DNA of 64,000 nucleotides from Candidatus Enterovibrio escicola. GTDB taxonomy: Bacteria; Pseudomonadota; Gammaproteobacteria; Enterobacterales; Vibrionaceae. Numbering within the stretch: position 1 is the first letter of the stretch; each line of letters opens with the position of its first letter. Made by a program: the position numbers and the translations under genes. This document shows, one piece after another, positions 1 through 10,720 of this stretch. The notes beneath the pieces are model-generated. The model did not search any database, had not been told where the DNA came from, and saw only the letters and a list, made by a program, of their open reading frames with translations. Location of the stretch: assembly GCF_002464935.1 (NCBI RefSeq), contig NZ_NBYY01000009.1, forward strand, positions 248,001 through 312,000, in the 5' to 3' direction.

Positions 1-1564
<1,564 letters not shown>

Positions 1565-1682
1565 TTAGGAATCTAGACGGGCTAAAATGTTACCAGAGCC
1601 AGAAACTTTCCGCAACGTGAAAACTACCCCCCACAGAATAACATTCCTTGTCGTAAGAAATTAAGCAATTTACGACGAATTA

Positions 1683-2195
1683 TTAACCTAAGATCTGTAT
1701 AAAAATAATCTAGAATTTAAAAAATCCAAGTAATTTCAATGCTAGGTTTCTTTGGTTAGAACGTATAAGCAATAAGGTGGACAATAAGGTTTACTACACT
1801 TCGGTTTCGAGAATGCTCGATTTGGCACCTGTTTTTAACTGATCAAAGATTGTCTCGATGATAAAACGTTTTCTCAACATAAAGCGGTCCCAAAACTTCA
1901 TCACCTTTTGTTTCCTGTTCCTCCGTTTATTCGTAATAAGACTAACCTATTTCTTGGTGAGTATGCTCTCAAGGGAACCAGATATATATTTTTTATCTTC
2001 AGAGTGTGACCCCCAAAGATGATCGGTCATATCATGCACGAATTTTCTGTCATCAACATTGGTTGTTGTTACCTTTATCGAAATCCAAATCATACCACCT
2101 TGGTCATTGATGATAAGGTGAAGTTTAAAGTCATAGAACCCTCCCATCGGCTCCTTACCTCGTTTAACCATCCCCTCCAACACTCAATGCCGTGA
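1683..2195 (-). mobile_element. IS982-family relic (3' part of transposase)
   Basis: The outer end at 1683 resembles the recurrent IS982 right-end repeat (TTAACCTMAGATCTG). Inside, on the minus strand, broken frames still read the IS982 transposase core, including a block like YDFKLHLIINDQGG at about 2090-2160. Stops and frameshifts throughout make it inactive. It occupies part of the interval where mazG would be expected and is truncated at about 2195 by an IS5 fragment. Confidence 0.75.
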
Positions 2196-2199
2196 AATG

Positions 2200-2585
2200 G
2201 CGTTGTTTCATAAATATCTAAACTAATTGCAATGTCTACGATTAGATCATCATGGAATTAAACAGGAAGTTATAATATGAAAGGCCAAGCACAAGATCAG
2301 CAACTGGAAACAATGTAATTAAACATTAGTAAACCAAGGCTTAGTGATTTTTTTAGATATACGTCACTGCTATTAAGGCATGGCCTTATATAAAACATCA
2401 CGGTCATCGTGGCCGTGGGTTTATATTTTCGGATATTGCGATTGAAACGGCACTGATGGTGAAAGGTATGTTTAAACTCCCACTTCGTAGATTAAAAGGC
2501 TTTCTCCATTTAGTTCTTACGTTGATGAATGTCCCTATGAAATCCCCTAAATAAACCTATATTAGTAAGCTAGTAAGCGTTCTCA
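2200..2585 (+). mobile_element. IS5-family (IS903-like) 5' fragment
   Basis: Begins with the recurrent IS5 left end (GGCGTTGTTTC) and reads degraded transposase N-terminal sequence, including a stretch equivalent to HHGHRGRGFIFSD. It is cut at about 2585, where IS982 sequence takes over. It is an inactive partial copy. Confidence 0.75.
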
Positions 2586-2664
2586 GACATCAGGTTTTAA
2601 AGGGTACCGAGAAGCGAGGAAAAGGAACGATGAGGTGGTTCTATGGCTTTAAATTACACCTTAA
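2586..2664 (+). mobile_element. IS982 internal fragment
   Basis: About 80 bp of the IS982 transposase gene, reading approximately RHQVLKGTEKRGKGTM then WFYGFKLHL. It is fused at the left to an IS5 fragment and at the right to the large palindrome at 2665-2757. This chimera must have arisen by deletion or recombination between copies. Confidence 0.7.
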
Positions 2665-2757
2665 TTAACCTCAGATCTACATCAGTGCTTGTTTATCAAA
2701 CCTCGCATCAAGATGACTAGGTTTGATAAACAAGCACTGATGTAGATCTGAGGTTAA
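2665..2757. repeat. Perfect 39-bp palindrome built from two IS982 right ends
   Basis: Arms 2665-2703 and 2719-2757 are exact reverse complements (39 of 39) around a 15-nt loop. Each arm is an IS982 right end, containing the end of the transposase gene and the terminal repeat (TTAACCTCAGATCT). Both arms share the same departures from the other IS982 copies. The extruded form would be a long hairpin. Confidence 0.85.
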
Positions 2758-2905
2758 CTATGAAAAAATCCATTTTCTAGACTGAAATAAACTCATTGAA
2801 TACATGACTATGAAAACAGTGTCTACATTATTTTTGCTAAAGTCCTTATTGAAACTGATGCTTGGATTCAAACGATTTAATCTCTAGCTTCGACACTAAT
2901 AAACA
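2758..2905. mobile_element. Small IS debris: IS1-like terminal piece, then IS982 left end
   Basis: Positions 2758-2808 match, in reverse complement, the first about 50 bp of the small element at 63114-63263 (shared TATTCAATRAGTT end). Positions 2815-2905 align with the subterminal left end of IS982 in minus orientation. From 2906 to 3143 nothing is recognised. Confidence 0.55.
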
Positions 2906-3143
2906 AAAAGATCCTGTTATAAATCAACGATTTGTCATCATAACTTAGTGCGTCCAGTACATTTATTTGATGATACACTAAATGACAGAATTAACAGTTT
3001 ATTTTTTATCCTACGGATAACCATTTCGGAATCTCGCCGTTTCTTCCTGTTCTTATTACAACAAAAATAATACTCGTTATACTTTAAATAATACATATAC
3101 AGAACGCGATTTATGTTTTCAAAAAACTTCTATTTTACCTCGG

Positions 3144-3159
3144 TTCGTGATCCCACGAA
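3144..3159 (-). terminator. Possible relA terminator hairpin
   Basis: Inverted repeat TTCGTG/CACGAA with a 4-nt loop lies directly after the relA stop codon. A run of T follows on the minus strand, but only after about 16 nt, so it is a weak candidate for an intrinsic terminator. Confidence 0.35.
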
Positions 3160-5373
3160 TCAGTGAAGACGTTTCACTCCATGCACCTCTTTAACTTGCT
3201 GTAATCGACTAATCACCCGACTGAGCACCTCAAGATCACTCAATTCCAAATCAAAATCCATGATACAAATTTCTTTTTTGTAATCAATACGAGTTCGCAT
3301 ACCCGATACTTTAACTCTCTCATTGGTCAGTACTGTATTGAGATCTTTAATCAACCCATTTCGCTCTGTAGCAGATACACGCACACAGATCTGGTAACTA
3401 CCAATATATCCCCTCCCCCATACTGTCTCGATAATACGTTCAGATGCATGATGACGGAGCTTTGATAGCTGATCACAGTCCGCACGATGTACCGAGATAC
3501 CTCGACCCTGTGTCACGTAACCTTCAATGGCATCTCTAGGTATAGGTTGGCAACAACGCGCAAGGTGGATCATTAAATTATCCACGCCTTTCACCACAAC
3601 TACATCTCGACGGGGTTTTTTCGGTATGAATGTCGTATCTGTTTGCTCTAATCTTTGGCGGAGTTGCTGATCTTCTTCTGCTTTTGTCGGTTTGTTAAGC
3701 AAAGAATTTATGTAATTAACTACTTGGTTTATCCGCAGATCACCGCTACCAACACCCGCATAAATTTCATCAATGCTGTTCACATTGAAACGTTTCATGG
3801 CCAACGTTACATCTTTACTCACTGCACTGATTTTCACCAGTTCCATATCTAGGATTTCTTTACCTGCAACAACATTTTTTTCGTATGCTTGCTTGCGGAA
3901 CCACGCATTGATTTTGGCACGCGCACGACCCGACGTGACAAAACCTAGGTTTGGATTGAGCCAATCACGAGATGGGTTAGGCTCTTTTTGAGTGATAATT
4001 TCAACCTGATCACCCATGCTCAGATGATACATGAACGGTACAATACGCCCTCCTACTTTTGCACCGATACAACGGTGCCCAACTTCTGAGTGGATATAAT
4101 AAGCAAAATCTAGTGGCGTAGCACCTGTGGGTAAATCCACCACATCACCGCGTGGGGTAAAAACGTAGATACGATCATCAAGCACCTGACTATGAAGTTC
4201 ATCAAGTATTGTACCAGAATCCGACACTTCCTTTTGCCATGCAAGCAGTTTACGAAGCCAAGTAATCTTCTCATCATAACCTCTCCGACCAATAGAGCTC
4301 CCTTCTTTATACTTCCAGTGTGCAGCTACTCCAAGCTCTGCTTCATCATGCATGTGCCTAGTACGTATTTGAATTTCGACGGTTTGGTTTTTCGGCCCCA
4401 ATACTACCGTGTGAATGGATTGATAACCATTCGGTTTAGGATTGGCAACATAGTCGTCAAATTCTTTAGGGAGGTGACGATATTTAGTGTGCACTATACC
4501 AAGTGCGGCATAACAATCTTGCAGGTGATCAGTGATAATGCGAATTGCACGCACATCAAAGAGTTCTTCAAATTCGAGGTTTTTTTCCTGCATTTTTAAC
4601 CAGATACTATAAATATGCTTAGGTCTGCCATCCACTTGAGCATTAATGCTAGATGACGCCATTGCTTCTTGTAGGTCTACCACAAACTTATCAATATATT
4701 GCATTCTCTCAATACGACGTGCAGCCAATTTCTTGGCAATTTTCTTGTAAGTAGCAGAATGCTGATAACGAAATGCGTAATCTTCAATTTCCCATTTTAA
4801 CTGCCCAATACCCAGGCGATTTGCCAGTGGTGCATAAATGTTGGTACACTCTTTAGCGACAGACTGTCGAATTTCATCTGATTTATTCTTTACTTCACGT
4901 AGATGGCTAATTCGCTCTGCTAGCTTGATTACCACACAACGGAAATCAGCCACCATTGACAACAACATACGACGGACGTTATCCACTTGCGCATAAGGTA
5001 CCGCTTCTTTTGTTGTAGCATTGAAGTGGTGAATTGCCGCCATTTCCTCAACCCCACAGACCAATCTGGCAATAGTATTACCATAAACTTCCGTCAATGT
5101 GAGACGATCCAGTAACCCATCCTCTACCATAGGAAAGAGCAAGGCTGCCTGTAATGTTTCCTTGTCCATACTCAACGTGACAAGAATTTCTACCATTTCA
5201 CGGCCACGACAAAGGGGTTGCACCCGTGACGTATCATCGCCCAATGTCAAGCAATGATGATAGACGTCAATCAACACCTGAGAAATTACTGGCCCTTGGT
5301 CAAGTACTGCCACCCAGATCTCAAGTGTAAAATCTGCATTGTCATTTAGATGTGAGCCACGTATTGCAACCAT
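3160..5373 (-). CDS. relA: GTP pyrophosphokinase, (p)ppGpp synthetase I
   Basis: Ribosome-associated synthetase that makes (p)ppGpp from GTP or GDP and ATP during amino acid starvation. At 737 aa it is near the usual length of about 744. Domain order is a degenerate N-terminal HD-like hydrolase region (FPMVEDG where active enzymes have HDTVED), the synthetase domain with GYQSIHTVVLGP and EIQIRTRHMHDEAELG, a TGS domain (DRIYVFTPRGDVVDLP), a conserved CC region (ARCCQPIPRDAI) and a C-terminal ACT domain. The lost HD motif fits RelA rather than the bifunctional SpoT. The start gives MVAIRGSHL, matching RelA N-termini. The upstream gene rlmD is a pseudogene and the downstream mazG is gone, yet relA itself shows no damage. 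Confidence 0.96.
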   Translation of the reverse strand: MVAIRGSHLNDNADFTLEIWVAVLDQGPVISQVLIDVYHHCLTLGDDTSRVQPLCRGREMVEILVTLSMDKETLQAALLFPMVEDGLLDRLTLTEVYGNTIARLVCGVEEMAAIHHFNATTKEAVPYAQVDNVRRMLLSMVADFRCVVIKLAERISHLREVKNKSDEIRQSVAKECTNIYAPLANRLGIGQLKWEIEDYAFRYQHSATYKKIAKKLAARRIERMQYIDKFVVDLQEAMASSSINAQVDGRPKHIYSIWLKMQEKNLEFEELFDVRAIRIITDHLQDCYAALGIVHTKYRHLPKEFDDYVANPKPNGYQSIHTVVLGPKNQTVEIQIRTRHMHDEAELGVAAHWKYKEGSSIGRRGYDEKITWLRKLLAWQKEVSDSGTILDELHSQVLDDRIYVFTPRGDVVDLPTGATPLDFAYYIHSEVGHRCIGAKVGGRIVPFMYHLSMGDQVEIITQKEPNPSRDWLNPNLGFVTSGRARAKINAWFRKQAYEKNVVAGKEILDMELVKISAVSKDVTLAMKRFNVNSIDEIYAGVGSGDLRINQVVNYINSLLNKPTKAEEDQQLRQRLEQTDTTFIPKKPRRDVVVVKGVDNLMIHLARCCQPIPRDAIEGYVTQGRGISVHRADCDQLSKLRHHASERIIETVWGRGYIGSYQICVRVSATERNGLIKDLNTVLTNERVKVSGMRTRIDYKKEICIMDFDLELSDLEVLSRVISRLQQVKEVHGVKRLH

Positions 5374-5435
5374 TTCACTATCCTGTTCTCTCTTAGCTCT
5401 GGTTGGTAATCAGCTCAACCACCAACGATGACTCA

Positions 5436-5950
5436 CTATATAGCATTTATTAACAACGCCATTGATTCTAAGTACCCTGTGTGGGTACACACTCAACCTA
5501 ACCAGTTAATCACCTTTTCTAACTGTACTTGACGGTCACATGCAAGTGTCACAGGGTTATAAGAAACCTATACCACGCACTCAGCACCTAATTCTGCCAT
5601 ATACGGTATAACCTCTAAAGCACCCGTGAGTGCGAGACCGCGAAAAATTTTGCCATCTATTCACTAACCCTATGTGGTGCTCGCAGCAGCAGTTTAAACG
5701 TTCACATATATAGAAGGTTTCATTGGGAATCGCATTTAATACGGTATTATCAGGATGATCTATATCATGGCATCCATACCTTCAACACCACCTGTTTTTC
5801 AAAAGGAAAAGTACAGTTACCAAAACCACAAAGCAGGCCTAGCCTTCGACGTTAGCACCTGTAAATTCAATGATGATGCCTCCCTATTAATGGAGATATC
5901 AGTAGTCACTTCAGTGAAGTCTTTCGACTTAAATACCCATGTAAATCCAT
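5436..5950 (-). pseudogene. rlmD: 23S rRNA (uracil-1939-C5) methyltransferase, C-terminal remnant
   Basis: RlmD normally methylates U1939 of 23S rRNA. Its gene typically lies just upstream of relA, as here. Broken minus-strand frames read RlmD blocks in the right order: a KDF-like segment, the SAM-binding loop (LLCGFGNCTFPF for the usual LFCGxGNFTLP), VEGMDAM, DPPRAGA-like sequence, VSYNPVTLACD (usual catalytic VSCNPATLARD), and the terminal HTGYLESMALL before a stop at 5436. The catalytic Cys appears replaced by Tyr, and several stops and frameshifts interrupt the frame. Sequence from 5951 to about 6219 may hold the vanished N-terminal half but is not recognisable. Confidence 0.78.
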
Positions 5951-6219
5951 AAAACTGATCACATAGCATGTCATCAAATAGACTAGACGTTGTATTTCTT
6001 AATCACATAGCTATAGACATAAGGTCAATAAAAACTTCTTGGCAATCACATGAATACTCAGTAAATTCTCATCATGCCGTATTTTCACCATACACACCAA
6101 CAACCTGAATACTATTTATCTCTCTTAAGAATGAGAGACCTCCCCATAGTACGTTAATCGGTTTTATCACAAAATTATGCAGAAGTAGAAACGTACTAAT
6201 TTTTAGATGCAATCTGGCT

Positions 6220-6785
6220 GCAAGCGCGTAGAGATCCTCCCAAACAGATCAACCCTCTGGGTTGTTGAGCTGTCTATTTTTAATCATCAACCACATTTTT
6301 ATACCAGCGAATGTAGCTGTGGCTCCTTCATTTTACTCCCTTCCTAGGCACTGATGCATATTACCTTTGAGTTTCTGGTAGCTTTACTCGACTAGGTTAG
6401 TCAAATACTTAACTTGAAGTCCTTCAATCAAGTTGAGCAATCCTCCCCGTAAATCTGAGTTGAATATTGATATTATGCAGTGCTCACACATGGGCAGCAC
6501 TCTTATAAGTCACCAACTTTTCAGATAAACTGTTATGGCATATTGCCTTGTTGAAAAAGACGCGAACCACTTTCTCATCACGGTGTTAGCACAGTAGAGA
6601 ATCAATGACATTACCGAATGTATCAACAACCAGATAATAATACTTCCACTGATCTTTGACGTTGATATATGTCGCATCCATCCGTCATAAAGAAGCGATA
6701 GGCTTTTTTACTTGATGAGCCTACTGTTCCCGCAAAGGCGTATATTTAATAACGCACAGATTGCTGGTTGAGTGATCAGTATTGA
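6220..6785 (-). mobile_element. IS6-family transposase relic
   Basis: Minus-strand frames with many stops read IS6/IS26-type transposase blocks: RRMDATYINVKDQWKYYY, then VVDTFGNVIDSLL, a QVKYLN-like segment and FAGIKMWLMIKN near the C-terminus. The DDE metal-binding order is suggested but the frame is heavily broken. No clear terminal repeats were found. Its right side abuts an IS5 copy. Confidence 0.7.
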
Positions 6786-7838
6786 TGCTGTTATTTCCAA
6801 AATATCTGAACTAATCGCAATTTTTAAGATCAGATCATCATGGAGTTAAGCGGGAGATGATGCTGGAAAAAACCAAGCACAAGATTGGCAATTGGTAACA
6901 ATATAATAAAGCACTAGTAAACCGTGGCTCAGTCACTTTCTGGATAAACGAAGCTACCATTAAGGCATAGCCTTTTCTAAAGCATTACGGTCATCGTGGA
7001 CGTGGGTTTATATTTTCAGATACCGCGATTGAAAGAGCACTGATGGTGAAAGGTATTTTAACGCTCCCACTTCGTGGATCTGAAGGTTTTCTCAATTTGG
7101 TTCTTACGTTGATGCATGTCACGCCAAAATCCCCTACATACACTTGCATTAGTAATGCGTTCAAAAACCGTAAAAGTTAAGTACCATTTGCCTAGTAAAG
7201 GAGCCGTCGCACATGTTGTTATTGATGCCATAGGGCTAAAGGTATACGGCGAAGTCGAATGGAAAACGCGTAAATACGGGAAGGATAAGCGGCATCTCTG
7301 GTGCAAACTTCATCTCACGGTTGATATGTTTACTCATGAAGTTATAGCCACCGAAGTTAGCCTAGTGTCAGTGGGTGACAATGAGATTTTACCCACATTG
7401 CTTAACCCATTACGACGTAAAGATACAGCAAGTCAGTGCTGACGGAGTTTAGACACAAGAGCATGTCACCACGTACTAAAAAACAAAGGAATAAAGTCTA
7501 CTATTCCACCGCGAAGCAACGCGAGTTACTGAGAAGAAGCATATCCTAGAAATGAAGCTGTAAAGGCGTTAAAAGATGACAAACTGGCGGAGTAGACAAA
7601 GGACATGGGTTATCACAAACGATCATTAGTAGAGACAGCAATGTTTCGCTATAAGCAGTTGCTCAGTCCTAAACTCACTCTTCGTGATTATCATTCTCAA
7701 GTTGGTGAAGCACTGGCAAATGTGAAGGCAATGAACAAAGTCAGTAAGACTCGGTATACCTGTTCGCCAGCAGACAAATCAAGATTGTAAAGAAGATCGG
7801 GATCAGTGCGTTATATGCCTGATTTAATCAACAACGCC
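6786..7838 (+). mobile_element. IS5-family (IS903-like) copy, inactivated
   Basis: Nearly full-length copy ending with GATTTAATCAACAACGCC and starting with a degraded version of the GGCGTTGTTTCC end. The transposase reads in pieces. The largest, 7116-7442, holds KVKYHLPSKGAVAHVVIDA and the catalytic core with EVSLVSVGDNEILPTLLNP. A C-terminal piece (7605-7790) reads MGYHKRSLVETAMFRYKQLL. Stops between these pieces inactivate it. Confidence 0.85.
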
Positions 7839-8362
7839 GTTATATTGGTATATCGCAATAACTGCACCATCAAATGTATTTGAAATAGAACTCATCCAAT
7901 TGACAAAACAGTGTTATAATTGGCACGGTTAGGTACATAATACAATACGAGCGATAGTGTCGTACACAAGTAAACCATCAGTAAATAAGCCTTTTTAACC
8001 AATTAGTTCGGCTAACACCAAAGGCTTAAATTTCTGCCTAACCCTCTCAGCCTGTAATAACGGCGCAAATTATGAGGAATAATACATCAAATAATGGATA
8101 GCTAATCTTAGCTAATTAACGCGGTTCTTCGAAGATCGTAAAATGTAGGTGAAGGTGTTGATTTCCACTGTATTACTCCGTAAAAGGGGGGTAGTAAGAC
8201 AATACCTAGTTCTGATTGTTAGACTGATCATTTACCGATTAAAAAACGTTTGTGATCTTGCCTCGGATATATCCCAAAGATAATGAGCCTCTCAATAGCA
8301 ACTCTTGGTTCCTCAACGTATAATAATCGTATCATTCTTCATGCGAAGTTACTGAAGGAAAC
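7839..8362. other. 524-bp gap upstream of ypjD, no gene recognised
   Basis: No conserved protein could be read in any frame. A good -10 hexamer (TATAAT, 8319-8324) lies 39 nt before the ypjD start but has no convincing -35 at the right distance. A TTGACA at 7900 is only 9 nt from a TATAAT at 7915, too close to form a sigma70 promoter. Confidence 0.4.
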
Positions 8363-9160
8363 ATGGATATTCTTATAGCACTTATTGCCAGCCTGCTCTA
8401 TTTTATTGCTATTTTTAAGATCATTTCAGGATTGTCGAGCCCTCACCAGATCCCCGTACGGTCTGTCTTTCTTCGTGCCTTAGGTGCACTTACACTCCAT
8501 ACCTGCCTTTTAACAGATCTTATTTTGTCTGGTAGCGGTCAAAACCTCAATATCCTTAACATCGCATCTTTCATCAGTTTAATCATCGCCACAATCACGA
8601 CGGGATTAATGTTCAAGTTACGTGTGTGGGTATTACTCCCTGTAGTGTATAGCTTTTCCGCTATAAATTTGATTGCAGCCACCTTATTATCTAGTACGGT
8701 TATCACACACTTGGAAGCACATCCTAAGGTGTTAGTGCATGTCTCTTCGGCGCTTTTTTCTTATTCAACATTGATGCTTGCCGCTCTGTATGCCATTCAC
8801 TTGGCTTGGTTGGATCATCAACTCAAAAGCAAAAAGAAAATAATCATGAACCAAAATCTTCCGCCTCTCATGGTTGTTGAACAACAGCTTTTCAATATTA
8901 TCATGATCGGGGAGATCCTACTAACACTTACACTAATGACTGGCTTCGTGTTCGTCAACGACATGATAGCACAAGGAAAACTTCACAAAGCAGTACTGTC
9001 CGCAATAGCATGGATCATATATGGAGTTCTACTGTGGGGACACTACCGATTGGGTTGGCGTGGCCGACCTGTCATCTGGTTCAGTATCATTGGTGCCTTC
9101 TTTTTGACCCTCGCCTATTTTGACAGTCAATTTGTACGCGAAGTAATTATTACTGAATGA
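8363..9160 (+). CDS. ypjD: YpjD/CcsA-type inner membrane protein
   Basis: 265 aa, the usual size for YpjD, a membrane protein of the cytochrome c assembly (CcsA/CcmF/ResC-like) superfamily whose exact role in gammaproteobacteria is not settled. The sequence is almost entirely hydrophobic helices (about eight). Near the C-terminus it carries a family-typical WGHYRLGWRGRPV segment with a His that could contact haem. It lies upstream of ffh in the same orientation, the position ypjD holds in E. coli and Vibrio, although IS relics have pushed ffh about 1.5 kb away. A Shine-Dalgarno-like GAAGGAA precedes the ATG. Haem handling is inference from the family. Confidence 0.85.
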   Translation: MDILIALIASLLYFIAIFKIISGLSSPHQIPVRSVFLRALGALTLHTCLLTDLILSGSGQNLNILNIASFISLIIATITTGLMFKLRVWVLLPVVYSFSAINLIAATLLSSTVITHLEAHPKVLVHVSSALFSYSTLMLAALYAIHLAWLDHQLKSKKKIIMNQNLPPLMVVEQQLFNIIMIGEILLTLTLMTGFVFVNDMIAQGKLHKAVLSAIAWIIYGVLLWGHYRLGWRGRPVIWFSIIGAFFLTLAYFDSQFVREVIITE

Positions 9161-9182
9161 CCAACGTCACGTAATATGTTGA

Positions 9183-9525
9183 TCCTAAATTCAGATAATA
9201 ACTGGAACACTTATGGTCTGCGTAGAAGAGAAATAAAACTACAAAAAGAAGTACGCCTTTCTCTCCAAGGAAATAAATTAGTACTTCCATTATTATCAAT
9301 AGTTGGCCATGGGATGAAGATAACAAAGTGCAGCCATTTTAGAACGTGAAATTTCAATCTACGATATCGTAAAGACAATCGAATGCCATCGTTTTTCAGT
9401 TTACCGATAGCCGAAAAGATACCTTAATAAGGGTGCCTATTACCCTGAAATTTCTCAAGAACTATCAACAAATAATCGCAAGCTAGCAAACACTGTCCGT
9501 CAGGTGAAATGCACAGGTACGATAT
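9183..9525 (+). mobile_element. IS30-family (type A) 5' fragment
   Basis: Starts with the recurrent IS30-A left end (CCTAAATTCAGATAATAACT) and reads, with frameshifts, the helix-turn-helix N-terminus seen better at 62611-62844 (a SDIVKTI-like segment, then a YREPKR-like one). It breaks off where type-B sequence begins in opposite orientation. Confidence 0.65.
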
Positions 9526-9860
9526 CTTAAGCTACCATCAAATACTCTAAAAAACAACGTTAGGAGAATGATACTAAAGACTCACTCTCCCACGTGTGTT
9601 GAGGATATGTTTTATTTTGTCAATTTCCCTAATTACTGCCCTCGTTCAGGTATTTTTTGGTAAAAATCACCTTATCAGATCATTGATATGCTTATTCAGC
9701 CACCGATGACTTAACCAATAAAGTCTGGCAAAAGAGAAATCAGCGTTTTTAATTTCAGAAACCTTCTCATGATCGGCGAACTCTATACCGTTATCTGACG
9801 TGAGGATGTTGAAGTCATAAAAGGTGAAATTTACAATTTAAATAAACGTTTCCACTACAG
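9526..9860 (-). mobile_element. IS30-family (type B) 3' fragment
   Basis: On the minus strand broken frames read an IS30-like catalytic region: TSDNGIEFADHEKVSEI (DNGxEF), then LNKHINDLIR-like and NTRGRxS..YxSPNxVF blocks. A second small piece of the same type lies at 33181-33262. Confidence 0.6.
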
Positions 9861-9865
9861 TACCC

Positions 9866-10497
9866 GCAGGTCATGTATTCAATAGGTTCATCTTACGTGT
9901 AAAATACCTTCTTTTACAGGGTAATGATTATAGCTATCGTTGACGTTAAATGTGGTTTTTACTCGCAAAAAAACTGTTTAAAAGCATGGCATCTAGCTTG
10001 GTGGATACCTATGTTATCGTTGCCAAGCATGTTGCCGAACTTTCCAGTTTGAATATACATACAGGGCTTATCTGCGAAGTAGATGAGCAATGGTCTTTCG
10101 TAGGTAACAAAAATACCCCTCGCTGGCTTTAGTATGCTTGGGAACCTCAATTAAAAAATTTTTACTCACGCATTCTGGTGTCTAGAAAGAACAAATTTTA
10201 ATTTTATTTTCAATCTATTATCCATATTCAATGTTGCATTTTCGTGCACAGACGGTTTCAATGTGTACGATATTTCTTCCCGAGAATAAACACATTGTTG
10301 GCAAGCTCCATACATAACACATTGAGAGCAAAAATTTAACCCTCCGTATACGCTTAAAACGACTCAACTGGAAAATGATTGGATACTCAAAATCAACGGA
10401 AATATACGACTAAAAATATACGACTAAAGTGATCGGGATATTCATTGAATGTAAGTATTACCTTTAAACCATAATCAACTTATTGAATACATGACCC
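9866..10497 (+). mobile_element. IS1-family relic
   Basis: Bounded by CATGTATTCAATA at the left and AACTTATTGAATACATGA at the right, an inverted pair. Inside, 9950-10132 reads part of an IS1 InsB-like protein (LICEVDEQWSFVGNK, then PRWL and a stop), matching the DEQW...VG catalytic block of IS1 transposases. No intact frame remains. Confidence 0.7.
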
Positions 10498-10720
10498 TTC
10501 TTGTTGCACGTCAAGATGGAGTGTGGTTAGATAAGAAGGTACGCGTTCTTTAGGATGAGTAAACACTCACCAACTGCAGTGAGTCTTAAAAACTATTGAT
10601 ATGTCCATTATATCAGAGGGACGTATTTATACAGTAGTATCATCCATGATTTCTTGTTTACCGTCACTTAATTTGCACGTTTAAAAGTAGTGACACAGCC
10701 ATACATAAAGTGAGTTGGGT

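Noticed and set aside
5755-5952. 65-codon plus-strand open frame
   Set aside because: The opposite strand carries the rlmD remnant; this frame is its shadow.
7900-7920. TTGACA and TATAAT near each other upstream of ypjD
   Set aside because: The spacing is 9 nt instead of about 17, so it is not a sigma70 promoter.
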